64,000 nt of DNA from Avena insularis. Its lineage: Eukaryota; Streptophyta; Magnoliopsida; Poales; Poaceae. A model generated the notes under the pieces. That model was not told the DNA's origin. It made no database searches and was given only the letters and a program-made list of their open reading frames with translations. Location of the stretch: positions 210,186,941 to 210,250,940 of the forward strand of contig CM042684.1 of NCBI GenBank assembly GCA_023614405.1. The letters are read 5' to 3'. A program made the position numbers and the translations under genes. Below, in pieces: positions 37,074 through 49,703 of the stretch. Within the stretch, counting starts at the first letter, position 1. Each line of letters opens with the position of its first letter.

Positions 37074-39159
37074 GGGCAAAGCAAGGGAGTGGTATGAGCT
37101 ACTAGATGATCCTCATCATTTGGAGTGGAAGGAACTTGAATCTCTCTTTTACTCTAAATTTTATCCTCCTCATGAGATTCATAAAGATAGGAATTACATG
37201 TATAATTTTCATCCACGTGATGGAGAAAGTATTGCCCAAGCATGGGGGAGATTGAAGTCACTAATGCTCAAATGTCCCATTCATGAGCTCTCCAGTAATA
37301 TTGTTATTAATAATTTCTATGCAAGGCTTTCAGGACATTACAAGGACTATCTAGATACTTGTTTAGAGGAATCCTTCACAAGTAAGGATGCCAAAGCTAA
37401 GTGGGATCTTCTTGAAACAATTCAAAGCAATACCGAAGATTGGGATAACAACAAAGGTAAAGAACCAGGTATAAACTATGAGTATGATTGCATTAAGTCT
37501 TTCGTTGAAACTACTGATTTTCAAGAGCTTAGTGCTAAATATGGTCTTGATCCTCAAATTCTTATTGATTGTTTTAGATCCTTTTCTTCTCATATTAATG
37601 CTCCTAAATAAAAATGGGACACGTATCATGAGCCTTATAAAGACACTTGCATGGAAAATGAAATTGTTATTAATGATAGCAATAAACATGCTCAAACCTC
37701 TAAAAGTACTACTTCTTATAAGCATGTTAATTTTTGTGGAATACATAGACCTTGTGAGAATAATCAAATTGAAGAAGAATATTGTATCACCCACAGAAAT
37801 GAAAAAACTAGAACATGGTATAGGGCTCTAAATGATCTTGGTAAAAAAGTTTGTGCCCTCTATCCTTTTATTTGTGAACTTTTCTTTGAAGTGGGTCATT
37901 TCAATTTTCAATGCTCAGGCCATAATAATAGCCCTTCTAATCCAATGAGTACTGCAAGTTTGTATTGTGATGACATGATCACTCCTAATCAGCATGATCA
38001 ACTTACATTATTTTTGGGGTGTGAAGAGTTATCAAGAAAAACCTCTTTGGTAGACATGAGTGCTTTTGATATGAATAGCGTCATGCATGGTTGTCATCTT
38101 TATTGTGTTGATAATTGCCACACAAATACTTGTATACAAAATATTATAAATGATGAGATTTTACCAAAATATGACAGGACTAATATGTGTTTTGGCCTTA
38201 TTAATGAAAAGGAGGAATCCTCCAAAGTTTCTTCTATTGTCTCTAACAATGAACCAGGGTATATGGAGAAGCTTCCTTTCAAGCCTCTCCCTCCTAAAGA
38301 GCAGAAGAAAAAGAAGAAGAGGAGGAGTAAAAGGAGAGAGGAAACGATATTTTCCCCTAAGCATGTTGCTCCTATTATAATTTTTGATGAGTCTGAACTC
38401 GATGATGTTCCTATGCCTATTACCTATAGTAGTGATCATAATTGGGAAAAGCACACTACTTTTGATATTGATAATCTCTTTGGTACCAATTCTGAAAATG
38501 ATGATATTAATAATTGCTATACTAGTAGTGTTATCCATGATCCTTCCAATGATGATATGTTAACAAATGAACACACATTGGAGGATAACTATTCTATTGC
38601 TTATGATGATACTATACCTCCAATATATGATGATTGCAATGATGAATATGATATTTTCAGTCCACCTACTATTGAGGAGGAAATTAATTATGATTACAAT
38701 ATGCCTCCTATATTTGATGATTATGGTGATGAAAATAATAATGATAGCTATTTTGTTGAATTTTCTCCCACTACAATCAATAAGAATGACTATGTTTATG
38801 TGGGGAGTATTAATTCTTTTATGCATGTGGATCATGATAAGAACATTTCTTGTGATAGTTATATTGTTAATTTTATTCATGTTGCTACTGAAAGTTATTA
38901 TGATAGAGGGAAACATGGTTTTATATATCTCAACAATATTAAGTTTCCCCTCTTTATGTTGAATGTCTTGAAGTTGCACTTGTTTTGCTTTCCTATGATT
39001 GTTTCTTTGTGCTTTCATGACTTGTTCCTTTACAAGATTCCTATGCATAGGAAGTGGGTTAGACTTAAATGTGCTTTGAATTTGCTTCTTGATGCTCTCT
39101 TTTACTTCAATTCATATTTCTTATGTGAACATCTTCTCAAACTATCATGCCTAATTTAA
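37072..39159 (+). pseudogene. Element 7 gag C-terminal half and unknown 500-residue region
   Basis: One frame with a single TAA at 37609-37611. The first part (to 37608) carries the core gag features KGKAREWYELL, the W-x-x-L-x-x-x-F-Y region and FHPRDGESIAQAWGRLK, typical of plant Gypsy gag. The part after the stop, about 500 residues from 37651, has a very basic stretch (PKEQKKKKKRRSKRR, about residue 215) that could act as a nuclear localisation or RNA-binding patch. A long acidic, asparagine- and tyrosine-rich tract and a hydrophobic C-terminus follow. I see no protease or polymerase motif. Its role is unknown. Confidence 0.6.
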
Positions 39160-41932
39160 AGGCGTTAAAGAAAAGTACTTATTGGGAGATAACCCAAAAG
39201 TTTAGATGAGTCTTGGAAGTTATTACTTCAGTAATAACCGCTCCTTATCCTTTTTATTTGCTTTTTGTGCCAAGAGTAACCTCTAATGAGAGAGAAGTAA
39301 TGATTGGGAAAGTTGTTGTCCCGAAACAGATTTTTGTGCTTCACCGTAAAAATTCATGTAAAATATCTGTACGTCCTTTTGAGGCGTGAATTTTTGTTCT
39401 TATGCCCCAGGTTGTTATCTAACTTTTGTTAGTTCAATACTTTTAGATTTGAGCAACAGAAGGTCTTCGAAAAAATTCGTCTTTACCTGCTGGTCTGTTT
39501 TGACAGATTTCTGCCATTATTTGCATTTGCTTTTTGTTGGTTTTTTTTGAGTTCTTTTGGGGAATTGAGATTTTTGAGGGAAGTGCTACAGTAGCTTGTG
39601 TTTTAATGGAACTTTTATTGGTGTTGGAACTGAACCTAAAGACTTATTATCTTAAGTGCACTAATGTTGCTAATAAAGATTGTGTGGAGTTTTGTATGAA
39701 GGAAAAATTTCAGGTGTATGGAAGGAATGAGTAACGAGATGAAGGGTGGACTAAAGCTCAATCTTGGGGATGCCACGCGTGTCACCCCAAGAAATATCCA
39801 AGAAGTACAAGCGTCAAAGCTTGGGGATGCCCAAGTCATCCCCTTCTTCATCAATAAAAATCTCAGATTTCTTCCAAACGCTTCATTTTTATTGTTTCAT
39901 GCACAGTTGTGTTGTTCTTGGAGAGTCTTCTTTTTCGTTTTTGTTTTGGTTTTTTGTTTGCTTGGTTTTCTTAGTTTCCTGAATAAATTGGTTGGACCCC
40001 CTCTTTCATGCATTGGTTTTCAAATAGTTTGGTTTGGATTGGAAAAGAGTAGGAAAAGTTCATGCTTAAGTGGTAAAGACAGCTTGTTTTTGACTGTGGC
40101 CTATGCTTTGTCATGCCATGCTCGATATTGTTTTGGCTTTATGCTTAGTATTCTTTGTTGTAGCATGACTTGTTATAAACAATTGAGATTGCTTAATGTG
40201 CCTTGGAAGGATCATGCGTTGTTTTAGCATATTAAAGCATAGTATTGTGGTATTCCCCTTTGATGCTTTATTTGGGTTGACTTGGCACATGCTCACACCA
40301 TGTTATGACTATCCCAAGTCACCATAGCCTTTATGATCCTTTTAGTTTTCAACTTGTAGTATCACTTTATGCTTTGATTAATGATGTTTTGTCGCTCTGC
40401 ATGATTATGGCCATTATTGCTCTCTTACTTGGTCGCTTCCAGTCTTTTGCTAGCCTCCATAACCAAGTATGAGTTCCACTCATGCATCCAACTCCTAAAA
40501 CCAAGTTATTCCAGAGAGTCCACCATATCTACCTATTAGCATATGCTATTCCAAGTATATTCATGTTTTTATCTACCTTCCGAATTAAACTTGTTATGAG
40601 AAAACTAGTGATTAAAGCTCTCACGAACTTGATGGCACACTTTACTTTTCTTGCCCTTAATAAACTTGAACCATTGTGTCGTCTATATTGTATATACTTG
40701 CACTTATATGTTGGAGATTAGCAGAACCATGCTGTCATGGAGAACGCTTTCAACATTGCACTTGGTACTTGTACCTAGTTGATATCATGATCTTTTGTAT
40801 ATGGATGTCGTCGGTGTGAAATGAAAGGGGAGCTTGTAAGTCCATGGAGTTATGTATATGTGTTAGAGAAATGCCTGGGCCGCTGGTCTAATCCATGCTA
40901 ACATGGTGGAAACCTGCAGCGTAACCATAATGAACTGTCTATGAAGCATTCTTCTTATAAAAAAAGAGTCCGATATTGAGAAAAAAGAGAAAAAGAAAAA
41001 AAGAGAAAAAGAAAAAAAGAGATTATGAAAAGAGGAAAGAGAGAAAAAAGCACCATATTCCCATGGTAAATAAGAAGATTGCTGAGATGCTCGTTGTCTG
41101 CTTGCCTTGTCATTTTGATATGTGGATTCTTCCGTATCATCGGGCAAGGGGTACCCCGTTGGTGGTTCTCTATGATACACATGTACTTACGATGACAAGA
41201 ACTTACCGGTGACTAAACTTGAGTAGCATGAGGAGCGACCCTCGTATTCAAGGGACATGAGATTTCCAACTTATACTTTGTCAAGCATATACACCATGGT
41301 TTGTTCACTTTAACCTTAATCACTTCAAGATGCTTATGATAGGGGCAATGAGAGCTGAAAGCTATTAAGTACCATAATTTTTGGAAGATCTTTATGAAAC
41401 TTGAATCCCTACTTCCTTCTATGAAGGAATTTCTTTTACTTTTATGTTGAGTCTCCACCTTCTATCTTTATGCACCTATTGAGAGAGAATAGTGGCCATT
41501 CTTAGTTCTATGTGCATTGTCCCAAGACTTGTTGATTGATGCATAATTTTGATATTCCTTGTTCTAAACTATTTGTATCTAGTCACTCTTATGAACTTTG
41601 AAGGTGTCCTATGCATTTATGTTTGCCACTCTATGAGGGACAAGATGAATGCCACTATGCTATGCTTTCTTTATGTGAAACAAACAAACGTCTTGCAAAG
41701 CATTGTTATTCATGAATCTTTTGTTTGTGCCTTTTCATGTTGCAACATAGTTGCTTTGTCTTATTGGTAGAACTTTGTCTTTCATGTTATGATTGAAGTA
41801 CTTTGATCCCAGCTTTGAATGTTTTACAAATACTTTGATCAAGTTTATGATGGTGCATGTCACTTCAAAAATTATTCTTTCTTTTTATCACTTACCTACT
41901 CGAGGACGAGCAGGAGTTAAGCTTGGGGATGT
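39160..41932 (+). other. Element 7 long 3' non-coding region
   Basis: It starts with ATTGGGAGATAACCC and ends in the purine tract before the 3' LTR. There is no supported gene. It contains a purine-only run (AAAAAGAGAAAAAG type) at about 40975-41045. The whole region is mirrored in reverse at 55157-57900 in Element 8, with colinear homology. Confidence 0.75.
40975..41045 (+). repeat. A/G-only low-complexity run
   Basis: A strand-asymmetric polypurine stretch made of AAAAAGAG units. A shorter pyrimidine copy lies at the matching place of Element 8 (about 56040-56110). Confidence 0.7.
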
Positions 41933-43327
41933 TGGTCCGTTGCTAACGTATCCATAATTTTTGATGTTCCATGCTTGGTTTTATCTACTTTCTTATGTTT
42001 TGTTCCAACTTTGGAGTACTTTCTATACACTTTCTTGGACTAACCTATTAACAAGTGCCACAGTGCCAGTTGCGTGTTTTCTGCTATTTTTGGTTCCAGG
42101 AAAGTTAGAAAATCAATATTCTCGGAATTGGACCGGACAAAAGCCAAAGTCGATATTTTACCGGAAGACTCACGGAGCCATAAGATAAGACGGAGAGGGG
42201 CCACATGGTGGCCACACCATATGGTGGCGCGGGCTAGCCCTGGCCGTGCCACCAGGTGGTGTGGGCCCCTTGGCCGCCCACCGACCTTGCCTCTTCGCCT
42301 ATAAGATGCCTCCCGATGCGAAAACCCTAAGTCGTCAAGCCTCTAGCCACGAAAAGTTCCGCAGTGCCGCTGCCACCGAAGGGGAGATTCAAGGGACAGA
42401 AAGTCTCTGTTTCGGCACCCTGCCGGGACGGGGAAGTGCCCCCAGAGCCATCTCCATCACCATTGTTAATTCTCATGATGAGGAGGGAGTAGTTCTCTCT
42501 CGAGTCTAAGGATTCTACCGGTAGCTATGTGTTCATCTCTCTCTACGCATGATCTTATTGAGATCATGAGCTTGTAATCTATAGATCTACCTTGCTACTC
42601 AAGTGCTTTAATAGATCTCTGCTATCCCCATGTGTGTGAAGTTGACAGTGTGCACACCATGGTGGCACTTAGGCTAGAGATTACAAATACTTGTTATGAG
42701 TTATATTTGGAGTTGGATGTCTTTATGAAATTGTGGTGTTTGTTTGAACCATCTAGTGCTCAAGGTGACAGTGTGGGGTTATCTAGATGCAGAAAGCAAA
42801 CTTTGAGGTGTGCTGTTATAGCCCTACCATGGATTAGAGTGTCCAACCAGAGAGTAGTTTAGCGTAGTATCATAAAGAAGAATATATTTATATGAGACTA
42901 TTCACTAGTGAAAGTATGATCCCTGAGCCTTGTTTCTAAGCACTGAAACACCGTTTGCTATTAGATCTATTACATGTTTGCTTGCTTCTATCTTTATTTC
43001 AGTTTTACTTTAGTCTTTTCCACGCCATCAAGTTATTTTCTATCACCGTTACCACTTATAACTATCTATACCACTTGTATTTCACTATCTCTTTGCTGAA
43101 CTAGTGCACCTATACACCTGACAAGTGTATTGGGTGTGTTGGGGACACAAGAGACTTCTTGTATCTTGATTGCAGGGTTGCTTGAGAGGGGATACCTTTG
43201 ACCACTTCCTCCCTGAGTTTGATAAACCTTGGGTGATCCACTTAAGGGAAAACTTGCTGCTGTTCTACAAACCTCTGGAATTGGAGGCCCAACAACTGTC
43301 TACTAGAATAGAAGTGCGTAGACATCA
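41933..43327 (+). repeat. 3' LTR of Element 7 (1395 bp)
   Basis: It follows the tract GCTTGGGGATGT. It begins TGGTCCGTTG (decayed from TGATACGTTG) and ends GTAGACATCA, followed by the CTTGG target copy. It is shorter than the 5' LTR through small deletions near 42450. Confidence 0.9.
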
Positions 43328-46216
43328 CTTGGCCATGAGGGTCTTCCATAAGTAGCTCATGAATTTTACGTCGCGGTCGGAGACGATTGTCCTTGGCACA
43401 CCATGGAGACGGACGATTTCCCTGTAAAACAAGTTGGCAACATGTGAAGCATCGTCGGTCTTATGGCACGGTATGAAGTGTGCCATTTTGGAAAAGCGAT
43501 CCACGACAACAAAGATAGAATCATGACCATGCTTAGATCTAGGCAATCCTAACACAAAATCCATGCTAATGTCGGACCAAGGTGTATGAAGAATAAGCAA
43601 TGGCATATAAAGACCATAAGGGTTAGCTTGCGACTTAGCTTGAACACATGTCGTGCATTGTTGAACGTAGCGCTCCATGTCGCGCTTCATCTTGGGCCAG
43701 AAGTAGTGAGTCGATAGCATGTCCAATGTATTGTCACGGCCAAAATGATCCATGAGGCCTCCACCATGAGATTCTTGGAGAAGCAAAAGTTGTAGCGATG
43801 ATTTTGGAATGCAAAGCTTGTTTTGTTTAAAGAGAAAGCCCTCATGCAAATAGAAATCATCAACTCCTTTGTCAATGGAGCACTTTGTGAAAATTGGTTC
43901 AAAGAACGGGTCAGAAGCATACAAAGATTTTATTTCCTCAAGACCCAACAAGTTGATTTGGAGTCTCGTAAGAAGGCTTGTGTGTTTGCGAGACAAAGCG
44001 TCCGCAACTACATTATCTTTGCCCTTCTTATACTTGACAATGTACGGAAAAGACTCCATGAACTCAACCCACTTAGCGTGTCTCTTACTCAAGTTGGCTT
44101 GGCCTTTGAGATATTTCAACGACTCATGGTCGGAATGTATGACAAATTCTTTGGGCCATAGGTAGTGTTGCCAAACTTGAAGAACACGAACTAAGGCAAA
44201 AAGCTCTTTGTCATAAATCGGATAGTTAAGGCGAGCACCATCAAGTTTCTCGCTATGGTAGGCTATAGGACGTCTGTTTTGCATGAGGACTCCTCCAATG
44301 CCAATACCACTAGCATCACACTCTATCTCAAAAGTTTTTGTGAAATCCGGTAACGCAAGGAGAGGTGCTTCGGTGAGCCTCTTTTTGAGTTCATCAAAAG
44401 CTTTTTGTTGTGCTTTGCCCCATACGAAGGTGACATTCTTTTTTGTCAACTCGTTGAGAGGACAAGCAATGGTAGAAAAGTCTTTCACAAAGCGACGATA
44501 GAAACCGGCCCACCCATGAAAACTTCGGAGTTCACTCACATTTGTTGGGATGGGCCAATCTCGTATGTCCTTGACCTTGGAAACATCAACTTCAATTCCC
44601 TTCGAAGAAACGACAAATCCAAGAAAAATCAACTTGTCTTTAGCAAAAGTACACTTGGAAAGATTAGCATAAAGCTTTTCATGTCGAAGGATTTGCAAAA
44701 CTTCCTTGACATGTGTAATATTGTCCTCAAGTGACTTGCTATAAACAAGTATATCGTCGAAATAGACAACAACACTTTTTCCAATGAGAGAACACAAGAT
44801 GTGATTCATAAGCCGCATGAAGGTGGATGGGGCATTAGATAAACCAAATGGCATAACCAACCATTCATAGAGACCAAGTTTGGTCTTGAAGGCGGTTTTC
44901 CACTCATCACCTTCCGCCATGCGTATTTGATGGTAACCACTACGAAGATCAATTTTTGAAAAAATAGTGGCTCCACATATCTCATCAAGCATGTCATTGA
45001 GACGTGGTATAGGATGTCGATAACGCACGGTGATAGCATTGATTGGACGGCAGTCCATGCATAACCGTAACGTATCATCCGTTTTTGGGACAAGAATCAC
45101 GGGTACCGCACTTGGACTAGTGCTAACTTGGATCAAACCTTTGGAGACGAGTTGGTTGATTTGATGTTCGATCGCCTTCGTCTCCTCCGGGTTCGTGCGG
45201 TAGGCGGTGCGGTTTGGAACGGGTGCACCGGGGATGAGGTCAATGCGATGCTCAATTCCACAAAGGGGATGTAGTCCGTGTGGAAGCTCTTCGGGAAACA
45301 CATCCTTGAATTCCTGCAAGACAATCATCAAAGATGGAGGAACATTGGTTACTTCATTAGTTCCTTGCACTAGGCCCTTGCAAATGAGGACGTAGTGCAA
45401 GATGGATGGGTTCTTCCGCACTTCTCTCATCTCACTTTTGGTGGCAAGGAGAACACTCTTAGTTTTTCCACTCGAGTTTGGCTTGTGGCTCTCACTCACT
45501 ATGAGGTGGATCTCTCGCTCACCGCTCTTCTCACAAGTAGGTGGTGTGCTTTGCACCCTCGCTAAAGCCTTTGCATTGTCCGCAATTATTTGGCTAGGAG
45601 TCATCAGTTGCAAAACACATGTCTTGTTTAGCCATTTGAAGGTGTATACATTGGTGCGACCATCATGTAGAGAAGCCTTGTCAAATTGCCATGGTCGACC
45701 AAGAAGCATGTGGCAAACTATCATGGGAACCACATCGCACTCCACCGTGTCTTTGTAAGGACCAATGGCAAAGGAGACCGATACGGTATGCTTGATCTTC
45801 ACGGACCCTTGGTCACTTAGCCATTGCACGTGGTAGGGGTGCTTGTGCGGATGGAGGGTGAGGTTGAGCTTCTCACACATCTCGGTGCTAGCAAGGTTGT
45901 GGAAACTCCCTCCATCGATGATCACTTTGATAGATTTGCCATTGATGCCAGCTCGTGTTTGGAAGATATTTGAGTGTTGGTCTTCATGCTCTTGTGCTTG
46001 AGTGGTCAAGATCCTTGTGATGACAAGCGATGGAATTGCGTCATGTTCACACATGAGGAGTTCTTGGTCATCTTCCACTTGTTGCTTTGCCATTGCTTCC
46101 TTGACTCGGGCATCAAATTCATCTTCACTCAAGTACTCTTCTTTGCCATTGTCGTGGATGAAGAATAATTTCTTGTTTCCACATTCGGCCGACTTGTGTC
46201 CTTCGCCTCCACACTT
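43325..46216 (-). pseudogene. Gypsy pol: protease, reverse transcriptase, RNase H, integrase (interrupted)
   Basis: About 960 codons follow the stop at 46217 without interruption. Residues below count from 46132. The protease active site is IIDGGS (D73), with LLGRPWQF at 144-150. Reverse-transcriptase landmarks are [11 protein letters not shown] (about 393-403), [12 protein letters not shown] (427-438) and YFDD (457-460). RNase H starts at FEIECDASG (D606) and includes [10 protein letters not shown]. The integrase zinc finger has its cysteine pair at 826 and 829, and the catalytic aspartates lie in SMDFVLGLP and SDRDVKF. The frame stops at MAK because the first bases of the Element 7 LTR supply TGA. 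The rest of the integrase is at 34376-35030. Confidence 0.93.
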
Positions 46217-47839
46217 TTAGCACTCACCGTTGAAAGGTGTGTCACTCTTTGCTTGTTTGCCACTTGGAGGCAGTTTTCCTTGAGGAAGTGTGGGCTTGAA
46301 GGAAGGCTTGGATGTACTTGAGGAGCTTCCATTGAAAGTTGTTTGTGTAGCGGTTGAAGCTTGCTTGTAGTACTTGATGTCCTCTTGCACTTTACGTTCG
46401 GCCTTTGTTGCGATGTTCACAAGCTCAACCATGGTGTTGTATGTTTGGAACTCGGCGATGCGCTTGATTGGGTGGTTCAACCCAATAAGGAAGCGTGCCA
46501 TATTTTGCTCCATGCGCTCGTCAATGTTGGCCCGAATCAAGTTGAGTTCCATTTCCTTGAAGTACTCTTCCACAGTCTTTGTATCTTGATGAAGCACTTG
46601 AAGGTTGTTGAAGAGGTCGCGCGTGTAGTGCGCGGGGACAAAGCGGGATCTCATATGAGCCTTCAGGTCATGCCAAGTTGTGATTGGCAGCTCTTGTCTT
46701 GCATCACGAGCAACTTGAACTTGTTCCCACCAAAGGTTGGCGTAATCATCAAACTCAAGCAAAGCCATGGCGACCATCTTATCGTTGCTATAATTGTGCA
46801 TGCGGAAGATCTTGTCGACTTTGAGTGCCCATGAGAGGTATTCTTCGGAGTCATTGGATCCGGTGAACTTGGGCATTGTGAACTTGAGCTTGCCGAAAGT
46901 TTCTTCATCGGTGCGGTCATCGCGACGAGCTTGGTGACCTTGTTGATTATCTTGTGGTTGAGGATGTGGAACTTGGTTCTCATGATCTTGTTGTGGAGCT
47001 TGCTCGCGATGTTGTTGTTGTGGAGCTTGCTCTTACTCTTGGTGCGGTTGTTGACGTGGTTGAGGCGCTTGGGCCTCATGGTGGCGAATGTGTGGAGCCT
47101 CTTGACGCGGTTGACGATGAAGGGGAGGCTCGTTCCTCGGTTGGTGATGTTGGTTAGGCACATGGGCCTCATGGCAAAGATCATGGTCTTGAGCGTCTGG
47201 ACGTGGTGGGCATCGCTCAATTTGGACCACTTGGCGCTCCAAGTTTTGACGTGGTGGAGGAGGCGCCTTGTGATGACCATGGTGTCGGTGCGGACATTCA
47301 TGACGATGATGACGAGGAGAAGGATCTTGGAGAGCTTCACGTCGATGACGAGCTTGATTTTCCAAATTGGAGCCATCACTTGTTGTGTCAAGTACGTGCC
47401 ACGGGCGATGTTGGTGGACTTGCGATTGCACTTGCGGTCCTTCTTGTGGTTGATCTTGTTGTATCACCAATGCCCTTGCGTGATGACGGTGTGCTTCTTG
47501 CCTTGCTTGTGGCCTTGAAGAGAAATCACCGTCATAGCTTGACGTTGCGGCGTGCCGCGGAGAAGGTACGTAGTTGGAAGAACTTCCATCTTCAACCATG
47601 GGGGCATCATTTCGTCTTGGAGCACTTGGATGGAGATCTTGTTGGAGAGGAACATGACGACGCAAAGAGCTTGAAGATCTTGATGCACGTGAGCATGGCC
47701 TTTCCATTCCATCGATGAGGCGTCGAAGATTGTCATTTGTTTCGGCGACAGAGCGTTGGAGTGCTTCATTTTGATGGCCGAAGTTGTGATGCATTGCATG
47801 CAGTTGTCGTTTGAGTCCCTCGACGCTAATAGCCCTCAC
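46217..47839 (-). pseudogene. Gypsy gag of Element 6, two in-frame stops
   Basis: It lies in the same frame as pol. The N-terminal 250 residues are predicted coiled coil (NFGHQNEALQRSVAETNDNL) followed by a very histidine-, glutamine- and proline-rich tract. The first ATG in the frame is at about 47794. A TAA at 47033-47035 lies in the glutamine-rich tract. The gag core follows from about 46876 (KFTGSNDSEEYLSW...WWEQV, then a heptad-like FKEMELNLIRANI region). A second TAA at 46217-46219 falls inside the CX2CX4HX4C zinc knuckle, between its first two cysteines; the remainder ([12 protein letters not shown]) is read as the start of pol. No frameshift occurs. Confidence 0.85.
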
Positions 47840-48661
47840 TTGTGGTTTCTAGTTCGGTCGCGCTCTTTTTCTGTCTTTGCTTACAAGCTTGAGACTCTCT
47901 TTGTATTGGGAGACTATGTATCTTTCTATTTTTCTTTTGCTTTTTCTTTTTCTCTTTTTTTATTCTTTTTCTCCCTTTCTATACTACTATGTTAACTTTT
48001 GTATTTGCTCTCACACTCTCACTTTCCAAGGATAAGTTCACAATGCTTAGGCAAACACAAGATGAGTTGCTCTCATAGGATAGATACACACAAGGAAGAA
48101 GGGTTAACAAGGTGGAACAAGTTATACCTTTGGTATGATGACTTATTACTGGTGTTGGGGATGATGTTCGATGTCGCGTGTCGATGAGCGTAGTATGTGA
48201 ATATTGTTGTGGAAGCTTGAAGTTAGTGGGCGACACACACACGAAACACGAACAACTCAAGAGGAAAAATGGACAAAAATGGGCGAAATAGGACTTTCGG
48301 CGGCCAAATCGGCGGCGGCGAGCCTCGCGGCGGAAATTCTGGTCGAGATTCTGGTTCACCGGAACGGTCGCCGAAATTTCTGGTAGCTGGGCCGGTCCGC
48401 CGAGCCTGGTGCCAGTTTGAGTTCGAGACGAACTCCAAAAGTCAAATCGGTCAAAATTTTCGGAAATTTGTCCAAATTGGGCTGGGAAAAGGTTCTAGGA
48501 AGGTAGATCGGTACCCAAAGCAACAGATCTATGGAACAAAACCACGAAAAACGCACCAAATCCAGAGAGCGATCTGGAGGCAAATTTGGGGCTCTTTTTT
48601 TGGGATTTTCAAATTTTTGGTGGATAGAAGAAAAATTTGGGGGGAATTCATGAGCAACTAA
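47840..48661 (-). other. Leader of Gypsy Element 6
   Basis: Non-coding 5' untranslated region between the primer-binding site and gag. It is T-rich on the + strand near 47930-47990. Nothing else is recognised in it. Confidence 0.7.
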
Positions 48662-48674
48662 GCTCTTGATACCA
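48662..48674 (-). other. Primer-binding site of Gypsy Element 6
   Basis: The minus strand reads TGGTATCAAGAGC three bases after the 5' LTR. This is the methionine-tRNA-type site common in plant LTR elements. Confidence 0.8.
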
Positions 48675-48677
48675 ATA

Positions 48678-49703
48678 TGTTGAGGGCTAACCTCGAGGGT
48701 GGCCCGATCTTTCACGAATCCCTTGAAATCAAGGCGGGGGAGGTGTGAGGATGAGGGAGAGAGTGAATCTGTGAACTCACACACGAAGAACACAATGAAC
48801 ACACACACCACGAAGACACGATACAAGCCAATTTCTCACGCTGGTGGCTATCGGTCCGGCGCAATCCCTAGAATCAGCGTCGGTCGGGGATCTCTCTCTC
48901 GAACCGGCACGGAGAGATGGGATACTCGGTGAGATCTTGACGTCTAGGCAAAGGGACTCAGATGCCTAGGCCTTGTACAACGCGGAGGCACGATGCAAAC
49001 TCCAACGAGGTTTGTGATATTTGGTGCTCCTTTGTCAAAGGAGCATGAGGCAAGAACTAGATAGATCCACAAGGGGTTTCCACTAATTCCAAATATCATG
49101 CCTAGGGTTTACAATGGGTGTGGGGGGCTATATATAGGCCAGCCACTAAAACAGGGGGAGTTTGGGCATAAAAGGGTAAAACTGGACGAAATAGGGAATA
49201 TTCTCGGGCATCAAACCCTAGCCGACTTGAGACTGGAGGCATTTCAGCGATAAGTCCGGTCGCGCCGGACTGGGCGCCAGAATTTCCGGTCCGCGCCGGT
49301 CGTTCCGGTCGGCCACCGGAACGGCGTACAGAACAGCGTTTCGGCTTGTGTCGGTCGATTCCGGCGTGCGCTGGAAATTCTGGTCCTGGGTCCGGTCCGC
49401 CGAGGCGTGTGCCGGAAGTTCCGGCGAGGAATACGGTCCACCGATCCTGGCGCCAGTTTAGCCGGGGACTCCGGTCGCGTTGGCTTGGCTCCTTATCTTG
49501 GCATTTCTTCATGGGGTTCGTACCTGAGGATGCATAAGGTATTGGCATGAAGTAGCAAGCCATCCAAGGATGTATCAAAGTCACATGAGACAAGGAGCGA
49601 ATTCACCTTAGCTTGAAGGAGCTTGGCTCGGGCACGGGTCATCGGTCCACTTGGGGGATTTGGTGGTGTAGATGTAGGAGCGTCCGTAGGACGGGCTGCA
49701 TCA
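48678..49703 (-). repeat. 5' LTR of Gypsy Element 6 (1026 bp)
   Basis: The + strand reads TGTTGAGGGC at the left and GCTGCATCA at the right, followed by GTAAG. A TATATATA box on the minus strand lies at 49129-49136; the other LTR has TATATGTA at the matching place. Confidence 0.9.

Larger units (their letters stand above)
35031..43327 (+). mobile_element. Element 7: non-autonomous LTR retrotransposon
   Basis: LTRs lie at 35031-36444 and 41933-43327, with target duplication CTTGG at 35026-35030 and 43328-43332. A TGGCGC-type primer-binding site follows the 5' LTR, and an AAGCTTGGGGATG purine tract precedes the 3' LTR. The interior codes only for gag-related proteins, with no protease, polymerase or integrase, so mobilisation would need a helper. 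It sits head-to-head against the integrase gene of Element 6. Its 3' non-coding third and LTR 5' half are close relatives of Element 8, in the opposite orientation. Confidence 0.9.
33349..49703 (-). mobile_element. Element 6: Gypsy LTR retrotransposon, nested host of Element 7
   Basis: LTRs of 1027 and 1026 bp lie at 33349-34375 and 48678-49703, with target duplication GTAAG at 33344-33348 and 49704-49708. Gag, protease, reverse transcriptase, RNase H and integrase follow in that order on the minus strand, defining Ty3/Gypsy. All of gag-pol lies in one frame; three stop codons and the 8.3-kb Element 7 are the only breaks. Excluding Element 7 and one TSD the element is about 8.05 kb. The protease DGGS, the LLGRPWQFD motif and the pol frame that continues into the 3' LTR suggest the chromovirus side of the Gypsy tree, but I did not test this. 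Confidence 0.92.

Noticed and set aside
38161..39048. Minus-strand frames rich in isoleucine and methionine
   Set aside because: They are antisense to the asparagine/aspartate-rich Element 7 frame, an AT-codon artefact.
46361..46834. 157-residue + strand frame
   Set aside because: It is antisense to the Gypsy gag core.
47033..47720. Sense-strand frames of 170-195 residues opposite the Gypsy gag
   Set aside because: They are mirror frames of the histidine/glutamine-rich gag tract.
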